Shown here: positions 33,007 to 45,273 of the stretch, piece by piece
How positions within the stretch are numbered: the first letter of the stretch is position 1
Layout: every line of letters starts with the position of its first letter
Origin: Amoebophrya sp. A120
Taxonomy: Eukaryota; Sar; Dinophyceae; Syndiniales; Amoebophryaceae
NCBI GenBank assembly: GCA_905178155.1
Contig: CAJINV010000001.1
Coordinates: 8,879,642 to 8,943,641 of the forward strand
Reading direction: 5' to 3'
DNA: 64,000 nucleotides
Position numbers and translations under genes: made by a program
Notes under the pieces: model-generated
What the model was told of the DNA's origin: nothing
Seen by the model: only the letters and a program-made list of their open reading frames with translations
Database searches by the model: none

Positions 33007-34643
33007 TAAAGAACCTGAAGAGCAGGGCTTTTCCGCTGGCCGGATTAAGGCCCCGGGTCATAATTACCCAGTCTGGAATCACCCTGCTTGGAGCGTAGCA
33101 TGTTCGTATTGTGATTTCGTTGCTGAGAGAGCACGGGCCTCGACGCATCAAATACAAATCTGAATTTTTATCCAGTGTAGGTGTAAGTGAGGATGTCGTA
33201 CTGTTACTACAACGTTGTCCTTGTCCTAGTATTCCCAATATTTTCTAAATCCGAAACGTGTTTGAATCCAATAAAAACTTGTAACTGTATTACATCCTGG
33301 GCTCTTGTCTAGTTTCACATTTTTGTTTGGCCAATACTATACCATTTCTCTTTTCGAGCTGAAGATGTAGTTTGTGCTTGTTGCGCCGTGTTTGAAAAAT
33401 CACTATCACATGAACTCTCAGATTGCTTTGCTTGACTTCCGCCGTTTTTTGAAGCATTCACTTTCCAGTCACTCTGTATTTCTAGGGGCAAAGTCTTGAC
33501 AAAAAGTAGTTGGAGTAAACCAAATAGATTGTTAACTCTTGGGCTTTGCGCCTTCGTCTTCGTGCTGGGCGTCACGAGCACGCCTGGCGTCTGACCATTC
33601 AAATTGATGAGATCGTGTAGTAGTCGTGAGTATGTGAAGTGTTAGCGACTGGTGTTAAAGGTTTCCAACTTTTTTGCTGATGCTGAATAGAAACCGGTAC
33701 CAAACAAAAATTTGTAGCCTCGTAGCTGAGCTGCACAAGATAGCAATACAGAAGTGGAGGCATATTCATTTGAGTGGTCGAGCACTAAGCAGGTTTCTGT
33801 TTTGCCAAAACCTACTGAACGGTGTCCGTGTCCGTGCCGGTGGTGTTAAACTTGTTCGTGATGCATTCGTATTTGCTTGTGCTTCTGTCGGCTTTCTTAT
33901 CTGTCGTTCATCTGTCATCATCGTGTTTCTCGGTGGCGAAAAAGCAGACGCAACTGTTATGATGATTTTCACCTGCAGAAGCAGAAGTCGCATAGCGTAC
34001 AAAACCGTCAATATCTAAGACAAAAAATAATTGAAAATCGTTGTCGTTCAACTTCAATTTTTTGGTCTCCTCTGCGTGCCATCGGTATCGTCCAGCTTCT
34101 GTGTCGCTGTGGTTCTGGTTGTGGTCCAGTCGTGCATTGCGTTTTCTCGTCCAATGATCGCACTCGCTTCGTTGTCCGTCCATTGTTTGTCCGCAAGCTT
34201 TTTATGTAGTGTGTGAGGTGTGCCTCGGTGAAGTAGTACGTAGCTGTTATTTCAATAATGACTAGCACGACCCACTTACACTTTCATTTTCAACCTCCGC
34301 CTCTGTCCTGCTCCACTCAATCCAACTGATTTTGATACGAACAAACTTCAGGACCAAGCATACAACTCAACCCACACATTCATAGTCGAAGTCGTACGCA
34401 AACGCATGCAGATCGATGCTTTCGACATGAACTTGAAATATTTACGTAAAAATTCTGCCCCGGAACCGTCCGGGGAGCAGAATGAAGTATCTCATTATCA
34501 CAAGCCAGCTTTTCATCTGACTGGAACCCGTACTAGCATACCTCGAAGATGAATTGGTGTCGTGCAGCACGACGTGTGCAAAAATATATCTCTGCTTGAT
34601 GTACATGGTCGTAGTGTAGATCTAGACCTCTATCTAAAGCACC
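33007..34643. other. Intergenic; weak candidate minus-strand gene
   Basis: No strong gene. The only structured candidate is described at 33315-34183 on the minus strand. Confidence 0.4.
33315..34183 (-). CDS. Weak candidate two-exon gene, unknown
   Basis: On the minus strand an ATG at 34183 opens a frame to a GTACGC donor (exon 34183-34001). A CAG acceptor at 33591 then leads into a phase-0 exon (33590-33315), giving about 152 aa. The first part is His/Asp/Asn-rich; the second has a hydrophobic stretch (NLFGLLQLLFVKTL) and a Ser/Gln-rich end. Against it: no domain, AT-rich codon usage unlike the other genes, and opposite orientation to all confident genes. Confidence 0.2.
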
Positions 34644-36038
34644 ATGTTCAAGAATAAGTTGTTGAAACACAAGTTTGCTCTGACCGGGCTCTTCAAGAAA
34701 AAGCCGGCAGCAGACGCGGTTGCGGAGGAAGGTAAGACCGAAGAAGCAAAGCCGGAAGAGCAGCCTGCAGCTACTGATGAGGCAGAAACAAAAGATCCTG
34801 CCACGGCAACAGAAGCAGATGAGAAGAAGCCCGAGGAGGACCCCGCTGCTCCGGCCAATGCAGAAGCAGGCCCTTCTGACGCCGCGGCAGACAAGCCACC
34901 AGATGTAACGATACCACCTACAGCTAGTACGGGTGATGTAGTTGCAGAGGACAAGGATAAGAATGCTGCTGAGGCAAAGGCGAAACCGACCGCAAAAGCT
35001 AAACCGAAGGCAAAGCCCAAGGCGAAACCAAAGGCCGCGAGGAAGCCGGCCGATAAAAAGGAATTCGTCCAGGCCACGCCGGACGAGAACGCGGGAGGCG
35101 ATAAGCCTCCGGGGGAAACTCCCGCTGCTGGGGAGACCGGCGTAGAGGTCGCTCCTGCCCACGATGATGAGCACAACGCCAGCTGCTTCTACTGCTTCCG
35201 TTGCGTTCCCGGCGTGCGTAACTGCGAGACAAATATCGTGTTCGGATTCCACCCCGAGAACTTTCACTGCCGGCGCGCGTCCGCCGCCGATGCGGATGCC
35301 GACAGCCCCGAGCTGCGGCGGTCCGACGCCATGCAAGTCGAGGACAAGACGCAATACGAACAGGCACCGGAGCTGCGCCGCTCAAACGCGACCGTTGAGG
35401 GCCAGGTGCCCGTGGATGACAACACGTTGGCATCCAACTGCTACAAGTGCCTCTCGCCAATCTGCAGCTGCCTTGCCGTCACGCTGTCGGCCCCGTGCGT
35501 GCTGGCCGCGCAGGCATGTGGGGCGTGTGGCCGGCAGATCGGGAAGCTGTGCAGCGTGAAGTGTGTGCGGGGCGAGAGTTGCGCGTGCGACTGCATTCTC
35601 ACCTGTCATCCAATGGACTCGCCCTTTTGCCAGTGCGTGTGCGGCGGTCTCCGCGCGGTGTCCCGCTTCTGCGCACGCAAGGGCCCCACCTACCGGTTAC
35701 GCGATTCCAACGGCACGCCCATTGTGGACCTGCCCGCGTTCAACTGCCTCACCACGGACCAGATGCGCGTCCAGCTGCTCCGCTTCTACCGCGAGCGGTG
35801 CCGTGCGAACATCTTGCGCGCGGAGCTGGAGAGTCTGCTCTTCGGGCAGTACCGGCCGAGCGTGGAAACGGAGTTGAAGAATTGGTTTCCCGATCCGGAG
35901 GACACCGCCTTCCTGAAGAACCGCGATGTGATCGCCGATTTCCCCGCGCTCAAAGAGGAAAAAGTAACCCTGGAGACGAAGAAGAAAGTGCAAACTACTC
36001 ACCAGAAGGAAATTGTAGCAGATACTTCGCGAATTTAA
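34644..36038 (+). CDS. Lys/Ala/Pro-rich and Cys-rich protein, intronless
   Basis: Single-exon gene of 464 aa from an ATG in ACC context. Residues 1-20 are basic and hydrophobic (KHKFALTGLFKKKP). Residues 20-170 are acidic and Ala/Glu/Pro-rich with a run of about six KAKP-type repeats (near 115-130) reminiscent of linker-histone tails. The C-terminal half has about 30 cysteines in CxxC and CxC arrangements (CFYCFRC, CSCLAV, CGACGRQ, CACDC, CQCVCGG), which may bind zinc or be palmitoylated. PELRRSDAMQ and PELRRSNATV form an internal short duplication. No catalytic domain was recognised; location and role are unknown. Confidence 0.75.
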   Translation: MFKNKLLKHKFALTGLFKKKPAADAVAEEGKTEEAKPEEQPAATDEAETKDPATATEADEKKPEEDPAAPANAEAGPSDAAADKPPDVTIPPTASTGDVVAEDKDKNAAEAKAKPTAKAKPKAKPKAKPKAARKPADKKEFVQATPDENAGGDKPPGETPAAGETGVEVAPAHDDEHNASCFYCFRCVPGVRNCETNIVFGFHPENFHCRRASAADADADSPELRRSDAMQVEDKTQYEQAPELRRSNATVEGQVPVDDNTLASNCYKCLSPICSCLAVTLSAPCVLAAQACGACGRQIGKLCSVKCVRGESCACDCILTCHPMDSPFCQCVCGGLRAVSRFCARKGPTYRLRDSNGTPIVDLPAFNCLTTDQMRVQLLRFYRERCRANILRAELESLLFGQYRPSVETELKNWFPDPEDTAFLKNRDVIADFPALKEEKVTLETKKKVQTTHQKEIVADTSRI

Positions 36039-37785
36039 GCAGATCCAAAAGTTGCCGCTTTATATTTTAGTGGCATTGCGAGGACGAAGGTCAAGCCTTG
36101 GCCGTCAAGGTAGCAGGTCCAGGTGGCACTCATGACGGCCATCTGGCTGCATGCTGGAGAAGCTTACCGCTGAATCCGCTTGCGCGGGGGTTACGCACTC
36201 GCTTGTGCCGATAGGGATAGAGAGGGCGAATGAGAAGGGCGGTCGGCCCCTGCAGCCAACAAAATTTCTGTGCGCCCGGTATTGCTGCCCCAGTTGCCCT
36301 CTTTCCTGCTTCTAGTATTTTTCTTGGAGCAGGCGCATTTTTTAGCCTCAGCATGATCGTGCTCCATCTTCATTTTTGCGCTGAGCAGCCTCACCTCGTG
36401 CGCCTGCGTTGCCTTGCCCTTGTTTTACGATGTGGCGTCGCATTTTCAGTCTTTACGGCACATTCGTAGAGGCACACGCGGCCGCTCGGAAGCAAAGCAG
36501 CCCGCCGCGACGTTGTTATTCGCGCGCGCTAAAGGTTTCGGCGCAGGGGTGTTGCGCGTCTCATAGGGTGTCCGGGAATAAAAAAACAGCTGGCCGCCGT
36601 GCGAAGCCACTGCACGAGCCGCGGCGCCACTTCGCGAAAACATTAAAAGCGAACAAAAACAAATGTTCCGCGCGCAGGTCGCGCAAAAAATAATTCTCAA
36701 AGCCAAGAAGTTGGGCCCTCCGTGTGGAGCGTTGCTTGAGAATGTCGTGTTTCGTTGGACAGGAAATTTCGGCTTCTTCTTGCGTCGCTAGCGGCCCACA
36801 AAGAAACCGGCCCCTCCGCCCGGAGGGGGCGGCTTCTTTAGGACCCGGAAGTCATTTTTTTTTACCAAAAGCGCCGACTTTCGTTGTTTTCTGGGTACAA
36901 GGTAGCGGTCCGGCTATCAAACAAACCGCCCCCTCCGCGCGGAGGGGCCTGTTTCTTTCTGGGCCGCCAGCGGCGGAAGAAGAAACCGAAAATAAGAAAT
37001 CGACCCCTCCGCGCGGAGGGGTCGATTTCTTATTTTCGGAACGGCGCGCGCAGCGCGCCGAAGAATTTTTTTTGTTGTTGCATCCAGCACTGGCCTCGGA
37101 AACAAGTCGTGGGCCACGCCGCCGCGCGGAGGCGAGGATTTCTTGTTTTCCCAGTGCGGAGCAAGAGCAACGACAACGACGGGCCATTCCTGAGGAGGTG
37201 GGCGCCGCGGTTGCCTGGTTCCTTCCTTATGGGGCATAGCGCGCGCGCACTGGCGCCGTGGGGCTGCGCTCCTTAAGGCGCATGTAGTGTGGTGCGTGCG
37301 TTGCTACGGGCCTTTTGTCCGAGGGTAGCGCCTGTCGTGCAGGCGCCGCTGCATGGGATTCCGCTCCTGAGCTCGGTGGCGACTCGCGAGGGGCTAAGGG
37401 TATGAGCATGCATGGGACACCGGCGCCACGACAAAGTAAGCCAACCAACGGGTTGCGTCTTTGTTTGAGGCGCGCCACGTTTCGCCTTACCTTTTTTCGT
37501 TGTGTTGTTTCTGGAAAATCAAAACTCATGGTCATGCGGCAACTTTTTGCGCCCGGCAGTGTAGGGGTCGACCTTCGTTGGAGTTAACTCTGCATTAGTG
37601 GCGCCCGGCTTTCTTACAAGCTGCCGGCCGCCTTGTGCGATGGATTGGCGACGCACTCTCCCCTGCCCTCGCCAAGGCAGCCGCAGTTTCTCTGGCGCCG
37701 GGCAATCTGCTTAAATTATTGAAGTATCTGCTTCTACCACCTGATACACAGTACGCTCGAGGAGCAGTTTATCGTGTCCGAAACC
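36039..37785. other. GC-rich intergenic region with palindromes
   Basis: No gene supportable. Long frames on both strands here owe their openness to GC-rich palindromic repeats, listed separately. The LRR frame is open a little upstream of its first ATG, so an unseen 5' exon may lie near the right end. Confidence 0.5.
36800..37060. repeat. Cluster of related GC palindromes
   Basis: Three palindromes share the core CCCCTCCGCGCGGAGGGG or a close variant. They lie at about 36800-36839 (imperfect), 36919-36958 (imperfect) and 36986-37039 (perfect, 54 bp, with AT-rich outer arms). A shorter hairpin (CGGCGCGC-GCA-GCGCGCCG) follows at about 37042-37060. Confidence 0.9.
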
Positions 37786-40778
37786 ATGAAGGAACTTCTG
37801 ATGACCCGTGCGGAGGTGAAACTCTTGCAGATGGAAGACGCATTGAACGACGCGTGGCGGGTGAAACTCTACCTGGGCCCGAACAAGCTTCCCGAGGGCC
37901 GGCTGAACTGGGGCGAAATGCGCTACTCTACCTCGGGGTGGATGGGCCTCGTACCCTTCGTGTGGACCAGCCGCCTGGTCGCGGACGTGGGGGTGCGGTG
38001 GCTGGCGCCGCAGAAACAAACGCTGAACCACTGGCTGCAGATTTTCTACCTCGCCGAGGAAATCGCGCAGAAGAAGGCGGAGATCCGCATGCTAAGCACC
38101 TCGGACGAACAGGACGAGCGCATGGAAAAGAAGTTTTTCGGGAGGTACGAGTTCGACGTGAATCTGCTCTATGTCGACCCCCGCGAGCGACAGATGCGGC
38201 TCAACGAGAAAATAAAGAACCTGCAGATCGAGCAGCGGCGTCCGACTGTGCTGGAGCAGCAGCAATTCGCGGAAGAAACCCTGCTGTTGAAGCAGTCCTG
38301 GCCCCAGCAACTCGCGCAGTTGTCGGAGATCGTTTTGCGGGAGCACTGTTTGACCAAGTTCCGGTTGGAAAACGCGCCCCTGCAAAATCCGTCGGGCGAG
38401 CGGTTCCTGGCGACGCTGCTGAACCGGTGCATCGGGTCGCAGACGGCGATGTCCGGGTCCCTCGAACGGCTCACGTTCACGAACTGCGAGCTGGGGTTGC
38501 ACAACCTCAACGCACTCTCCGGGGCGTTGTTCCGCAGCCACGGCGCGGCCCTGCGCGAACTCAGCATCCACTGCACGGGGCGCGCGGACCGACTGGCGTT
38601 GCCGCAGACGCTGCTGAAGTTTCTGCCGAATCTGGTCCTGAAGAAGCTGCAGCTCCGCAACAACGGCATGACGCCCCTGATGCTGGAACTCCTCCTCCGC
38701 GGTGTGCCTCGCCACGACCAGCAGATCCCTGAGAGCGATATCATTTGTAAAAACGTCCCCGCACCAGAGTTGTGATGCAGATTTGCAATGACAGAAACAT
38801 TTGTAATGCGTATCTCCATGAGAAGTGTTTCTAGTCGTGTTTTGGCATTTGTAATGCTGTAACCAGGATAAGCAGATGGATTCGTGATGCGTGTGTCCTT
38901 GCTAACCTGCACTACACTACGGAATGCTATTTGTGATGCGTGAGTCCCAAAACTTCTAGGTTTGTGTTGCAAAATCCCCACCTTGACTATGGGGTGGGGG
39001 CGTTTTTACACAGGATAAGCGAGCGCGACATCCTCTCCGCCGAGGCGGTGAAGCGCATCCGGTACGTGCAGAAGGTGGCCGAGGAGGAAAACAAGGCCTT
39101 TTACGAGGACGACGCCGAGACGCGCGCGATGCTGATGTTGGACGCCAGCCCGCCTGTAGATACCCTGAACGGCGGGAGCCTCCACGACTTGCCCGCCGAC
39201 CCGGACGCGGACGAGTTGCACCTCCAACTGGCTAGTTTCCAGCCGCCCGAGGACCACGATCCCGGGCGGAGACTGACCGAGGAAGAGCTCCTGCACTACG
39301 CCACCTTCGAGCAGGAGCTGCAACTGTTCCTCGGAGACATCCCGGAAAAAGTGTTCCACCACGGCGATATCAACGAAACGGTGCAAGTGTTGCAGTTGCG
39401 CGAACAGCAGGAGGAGGAGGAGCGGCTGTTGTACGAAAGGAAAATGGCAGGGTACAGCAACCGCAGATCTTCTACTCCGTATGGAGGAGGTGGTGCTGGT
39501 GGCAACGAGGACTACAACTACTACCCGGAAGGAGGCGTGGACGGCGTCGCCGGTCAAGATGTTGAGCAGGAACTGCTGCAATATGGCGGCGCGGGAATGG
39601 CGGGCCGGAAAAGTCGTCCTCTAGGCCAATTGGAGGCCGACAGCACAGGAGCTGCTGTGCCAGGAGGTGCTGGCTACAACAACTATGCAGTCCAGGAGCA
39701 ACAGGGGCAGTACAATGAGTACGAAGATGAGGACAACATGACAAACGATCCCTACAGACCGCGCCCCCGGGTCGTGGCCGGGCAGGACGCGAAGCGAATG
39801 CGGTTCCAGTCCCACATGGACAACCAGCACTACCTGGAGCAAACCACGTATGGCACACGGCACCACGACGCGCAGTCGCGGCGCCTGCACGCCGCGACGC
39901 TCGCGGCCAAGCAGGCGAACAAGCCCGTTATCGACGGACTCGACGAGGAGATCGCCGCCACCCGAGAGCAGGGCGCCCTCGCGCAGCCGCTCCAGGTGTT
40001 CCCCATGACCACCACTGTCACCGGCCAGAAACGGCACCGGATCCGGCTCGGACCCTCGCAGGCGCCGCGCGGGATCCTGACCGCGCCCTTCAGTGCCCTG
40101 GAATCTTTGTGCCTCACCCAGAACTACCTCGGGGACGAGGGTGTCACGGTGCTCTCGCGACACTGGCACAAGAGCACGTGCCTCAAGGAGCTACGGCTGG
40201 ACTACAACCAAATCACCTACAAAGGGGGCGAGCACCTCGCGGCGAACCTGATCCACGCCCCGAAGACGCTGGAATTTCTTTCCCTGAAGCACAACAACCT
40301 CCAGGACGACGGGATCGAGAACTTCGCGCAACGCAAAACGCTGTTCGGCGTGTCCGGGGTGAAGTATCTGGACGTGCGGGACAATAACGCGAACGTGGTG
40401 AACCAGGAGGCGCAGTTCAACGGGGCGGTCAAGAAGCGGTTCATGATCGCGCAAAAGAACTTCGACCAGGCGAAGCTGGAGGCGCAGCTCCTGGCCCAGC
40501 AACAGGCGGAAGAGGAGGAGCAGCGCATCGTGCTGCTGGCCCAGGGCAAAACGCCGCTCCCGCCGAAAGCGCCACCGAGAAGTAAAGAGGATGACAAGCC
40601 GGTAGTCCTGGTCAACGGAATGCCCTTCCGGGACGACCACATGGAACAAAGGGTTTACATCACCAACAAGGAATTCCCCGTCATCTACACGCCCCCCGCG
40701 GTGGCAGCCATGTTTGCGGAACAAGCGCTTCCCGACGGAGTGCCGGTGGTGCAGGGAACCATTGTGTCCGGCGAGTGA
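37786..40778 (+). CDS. Leucine-rich repeat protein, LRR_RI-like
   Basis: Likely a protein-interaction scaffold; no enzymatic motif. Exons 37786-38738 and 39023-40778 join in frame after removal of the TIR element, giving about 902 aa. ATG 37786 is the first in frame, but the frame is open further upstream (LEEQFIVSET), so a 5' exon may be missing. Ribonuclease-inhibitor-type LRRs occur in two blocks: residues ~230-310 (LRELSIHC, LKKLQLRNNGMT) and ~670-770 (LESLCLTQNYLGDEGV, LKELRLDYNQI, LEFLSLKHNNLQDDGI, VKYLDVRDNN). Between them lie a charged helical part and a Gly/Tyr/Asn-rich low-complexity stretch. A Gln/Glu coiled-coil segment follows the second block. The two LRR blocks are on different exons. 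Confidence 0.82.
38739..39017. mobile_element. Introner in the LRR gene, duplication AGCGA
   Basis: Ends TATCATTTGTAAAAACGTCC and GGGCGTTTTTACACAGGATA. Flanks are AGCGA at 38734-38738 and 39018-39022. Exact removal plus one flank gives GAG AGC GAG CGC GAC in frame. Using the visible GTAAAA with CACAG creates an immediate TGA. The interior has repeated TGTRATGC motifs (38771, 38802, 38850, 38932). Confidence 0.9.
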
Positions 40779-41379
40779 AGTGGTTGAGGGCATAATGTGG
40801 TGCCATGAACATTGTATTCGCACGAGACTTTCATAGATAGACCCCAATACAACTTTGTTTCTCTCGCAGTCGGGAAAGATAGAAAGAGCATCTCCTGCGC
40901 AAAAGGAATGTTTGCAACTGCATAGATTTGAAGAGGAGTTCTTCGCGAAGATAATTGCACGACTCTGTAATATCCAAAAAAGACGAGCTCTTGCGTGCGG
41001 GCGAGGGCTTTCCGCGGGAGATGCACCGCTCTACGGTGCGAAGTACTTAGATCTTCAAAGAACAGTCATAGAGATACATTTTCAGTGTTCGACCATTCCG
41101 ATCGCTGCTCGCCGCAAGCGCTTCACAACTGGTTCTTAGCCCTAGTTCCCATGATCTGGATGCACGTCACAGTAAGTACAACGTAGAGCAACTAATGGGA
41201 ATAGCATTTTTCGATCAAAAGCAAAACCGCTTTATTGTGCGGCGCTTCTACCACCTTCGCGGTCTTCCAAACCTGTGTTGCTTCTGACTGAGAAATGATC
41301 GGGTCACTCTCGTTAGAACGTTCGGCAGTCATGATAAACAACGTGATGGACTTCTGTTGACATTCATTGTGATTCCAAG
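40779..41379. other. Intergenic, no gene recognised
   Basis: Only short frames between the LRR stop and the glycosyltransferase ATG. Confidence 0.5.
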
Positions 41380-44300
41380 ATGAAAACGCTTGCTGTGGTA
41401 TGGAGCCCTTTTGTGTTGGGCCCTTCATTTTTTCTCTCCTTCCTTCGCTTTATAACGCAATCCGTTCCTCCCGTACTTGCTGATGATTTCGTGGATCTCT
41501 TGGCGCGCAACGCGGTTCCGAGCCACAACCCGGAGCACAGTTGCGAAAGGCGCATCACAGATTGGCCGAACCTGAAGTCGATGCTCTCGGACTACGCCCA
41601 CGGTCGCCTGCTCTTCTTGCAGGACGAGCAGCAGAGCAGCATCGCGCAGTGGCGGTTGCAGAAAGAGATCTTCCTTCACAATCCCGACCTGGACTTTTGC
41701 CCCATTGGCCTGCTGTCCTTCTTCCTCGCCGATGCGCACATCCGCACCCAGCACGGCGGAGAGGGCGACTCGTTGTGGCTTCAAGGAGATGAAACAGGTG
41801 CAGCTCAGGATCACCAGCAGCTGTCAACGCCAACCGCACTTGAAGACGGTGGGGCAGCGAATCAAATTGCGTCACGCGACCTTGAGGGCGACCAAGCAAA
41901 TTCCGGAGACGGACAGAGTGGACGCTCAAACAGCACACCGACTCTGCTGCCTGCCGCGTTTTGGAAGTTGCTGGAGACCTTGTCCTACTACGAGGATCTA
42001 TTTTGGCACCGACTAGACCTTTCCATGGTATTGTGGAGCGGATGGCCCAGTTTCACGCTGCTCCGACGCATTCGCGTGGACGTAGGACAGGCTTTGCTCG
42101 ACAAGCTGACAGCAGTCCAGCTTGTACCTTGGCCACAGCCAGGAGACGGAAGTACGCCTTCTTCTACGGTGAATCTGCTCGCTGCGACTCTTGACAAAGT
42201 AGCCGCGGCGTTCTGCGAGCAGCAGTTCGAGGTGGAAACGGAAATGAACGTGGTCCTACACCATCTACAAACCCTGTTCAGCGGCCCCGTGCAAGCCGAC
42301 GTAAAAAGAACTTCATCTACACAAAAGTATTTCAAAATCGTTTGCGTTTTTGCTTCAACGCTAGCAGCGCGTCGTGCGTAACCGTAAAGAGAAAGACCTC
42401 CCTGTGTCACTTGCATAAACTCATTTTCTCAGTCTGGAGATCAATCGGATCAATTTCGTATGCCAACCTTCGAAACGTAGCATTAGCAACCATCCAGCAA
42501 TGCGCCAGCGTCCGGTCTCTGCTGGTCTTCATGTCTGTGGTGTTTATCTATTATGGCACATGTCGTGTGTCTGTGCAACCTTTTTTCATCATGCGACAGC
42601 GAAAATAAGGAGACTCCAATGACTGCATCTTCACATACCTTGCAGGTTTTTGCCGCTCTGGACCAGGCGTCGAGCTGGCTGCTCGACTTCTTCCAGCGCA
42701 TCACGGAAGCGGAGAACGTTTGTTTCTACCAGCTAGCCTTTCTGGAGATGGTCCGCGCCTACCTGGCCCTCAAACAGCCCGCGGCGGAAGAGCGCCAAAT
42801 TGCCGAACTCGTCTGGTGGCACAGCATGAAAGCCACCGAATATCGCCGGCGCGCCCTGCAGGTCGACGCGGCGGCACTAGGATTCGATCAGTCGGAAAGA
42901 GAAGACACTAGCACCAATATGATCCGTTTTCTGTTCACGAATCCTGAGACGGGTATTCCATTGAAGTGGAATCTGTACCCGATGTTGCTCCCCGGCTCGC
43001 TGCCCCTGATCGAATTGCTGGACAATCTGGCCAGGGAGTTCCATCGGATGCCGTGGCTTCTGTCCTCAACCGATTCTCCTGAGCAGGACTGTGCAACCGG
43101 TGAACGGCGGCTGCAAGAAATACCAGATGAAGAAACTGCGTCAACCGGTGGTCGTGCAACTAATCCATCATCTGCATCTGGTAAAACAAGTGACGCGACT
43201 ACGGAAGGTGACCAAGGGAATGAGGAAACAAGCCACTCCGGTACACCAGCAACTACAGCAATTACGCCGACCACGACCTCAAGCATCTGTCCCCCGTGCG
43301 GGGTCGTTGATTACCAAGTCGAATGGTTTCACGAACAGGTCTTTCTCTCTCGGTTCGTGGAGGACGCTACCGCCGCTCTGGAGGCACTGCAGCGGGAACG
43401 AGAGCGCACGGCGGAAAGAACTACAGATCACGTGGCAGATCGGAACGGTACAACTGGAGCTGGTGGAAATGATGTATCTTCAGTAGAGCAACATCCAATA
43501 GAAACCGACCGCGCAGAAGACCATGAGGACAACCACACCGATCCGCCTCCGCCTCCGCCGTCCACCGCGACAAAAACGACGCTTTCACCGTTTCACCAAA
43601 AGACGCACGCCTTCCACCACGACCCGCATGTGCGGTCCTGGATACCCTACGGCCTCGACCGCACCGACGAGGCCTGGGCCGTCGTTTTGACGGGACTGCC
43701 GGAGGTGGATGAACTGGGTAGAACCGACGACCAGGAGGAGAGAATTACAAGTAGTGGCTCTGGTAACTACGACGATGAAAAAGAGGAAAAACCCGGACAA
43801 ACATCTTCATCAGAGAAGCAGCAGCAAAACCAAGATAGCGAGCAGGACGATGAGCAAGACGAGACTGCATTCCACACCGCGCTGCGGAATTTGCACGTCT
43901 ATGTGACGGCCATCCGCGTGCTCGCGCACTCCGTCCTAAAGCGCGCCCGCATACGACGTCCGTTTCTCGTGCTGCACAACTACAAAGGACCAGACGATGC
44001 AGTAGACAACACGAGCGACAAAAACGCCGCAGCTAGTTCATCATCTACGTCAGAAAGTGGAGGCAAACGCAAAAATACTAAAGCATCCAAGCGGACGGAC
44101 TACATTATGCAGTACTTTCTGAACCTTCTGCGCAGCGACGGCCTGGAGCCGGTGTACGTGGAGCCGCCGGCGGTCGAGGACCTGCCGCGGTCCCTCCGGC
44201 AGCGCGGCGACGATGAGCACGCGGACAAGGAGCAGAAGTGGCGGCGGCTGCTGGGCGATTCGTGGTGGGCGAAGACGCGGCTGTGGCAGATGACGGAGTA

Positions 44301-45273
44301 CAAACGGATTGTCTACCTGGACGCCGACATGCTGGTCTTGCAAAACCTGGAGAATTTGTTCACCATGGAGAACGTGGACTTCGCCCTTCCGGTGTACGAG
44401 GACAGCGTAATCGGGTTGATGGTGATCAGACCGAACCTCTCGCTGTACAACACCATGATAGACACGCTGCAGCACGTGGCCCCGTTCATCGACGCAAACT
44501 TGCGGTCCCTCGATCAAAGCTTTCAGCATTTCTTCTGGTACTATGCGGGGCTGCAGGCCGCGGGCTACGCGGTTTTTTCTCCAGACACAGGCGCATTCCT
44601 GCACTGCGATCAGGAGCAAGTTGAGGACCACGAGAGTATAGCAGAAGTAAAAAACGTTGACGTTCCTACTCCTAGAACGCAAAATAAACCCTATCTCCAG
44701 CCCCCAAAGGTGGTAGAGTCCTTATCAGAGCGGAAAAACCTCCGCGACTACAACAGCAGCACGTCCGTGCAGCTCCAGTTTGCATCGAAAGCAGAAAGAG
44801 GACACCAAGATGAAACAAGCCACAGCGCAACCGTAGAGGTACAACCACCTGTTGAACAAGATGAGACAGAAGCAGGTAGGTCGAAAACAGCGTCGAAGCC
44901 GCACCAGGCACTCGCTTCTGACGAGCAAATACTTCGCGAGCAGACGGCGCTGTTGGAACAAACGCAGTACAAAGTCTGTGTGCTCTCCCTGGAGTATCAC
45001 CTGGCCGTCACCTATCCAGCAGTGCACAAGTTGGTCCGCTACCCGGACCGATTCGCGGACTCCGCCGAGCTAGTCTACAAGGTGCTTGCGCAAGTTGAAC
45101 AACACGCAAAACTGCTACACTGGCCGGGGGAGCGCCGAAAGCCCTGGATGCACTGGAGCCAGGTTGCGCGCACGCCCTATGACGCGCTTTGGTGGATCGA
45201 GTACCAAAATGTCGAGCACATGGACCGCCGCACAGCAAACCCGGCTGTCCGCTTCCGCTGTGGAAGTGACTAA
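41380..45273 (+). CDS. GT8-family-like glycosyltransferase, membrane-targeted
   Basis: Probably transfers a sugar from a nucleotide-sugar donor in the secretory pathway. Exons 41380-42300 and 42646-45273 (phase-0 GT-AG, GTAAAA to TGCAG); about 1182 aa. The N-terminus has a hydrophobic signal or anchor (VVWSPFVLGPSFFLSFL). The GT8 core is C-terminal: YKRIVYLDADMLVLQNLENL carries the metal-binding DxD (D866, D868). DFALPVYEDSVIGLMVIRPN and RSLDQSFQHFFWYY match the acceptor-side blocks of glycogenin/galactinol-synthase-type enzymes. A late LHWPGERRKPW corresponds to the family HxxGxxKPW signature. Long acidic and Ser/Thr-rich inserts interrupt the core, and the first ~700 residues are unassigned. 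GT8 is confident; donor and acceptor are not known. Confidence 0.85.

Noticed and set aside
34533-35354. 273-codon minus-strand frame
   Set aside because: Antisense of the Lys/Ala/Pro-rich gene; its content merely mirrors the KAKP repeats.
36724-37276. Frames encoding repeated NRPLRAEG-like peptides
   Set aside because: The repeated peptide comes from the palindrome family on both strands, not from a protein gene.
38092-38715. 207-codon minus-strand frame
   Set aside because: Antisense shadow of the LRR protein exon.
37635-38732. 365-codon + strand frame overlapping the LRR exon
   Set aside because: Shadow of the LRR frame in GC-rich sequence; Arg/Ala/Pro-biased and without a domain, while the other frame has clear LRRs.
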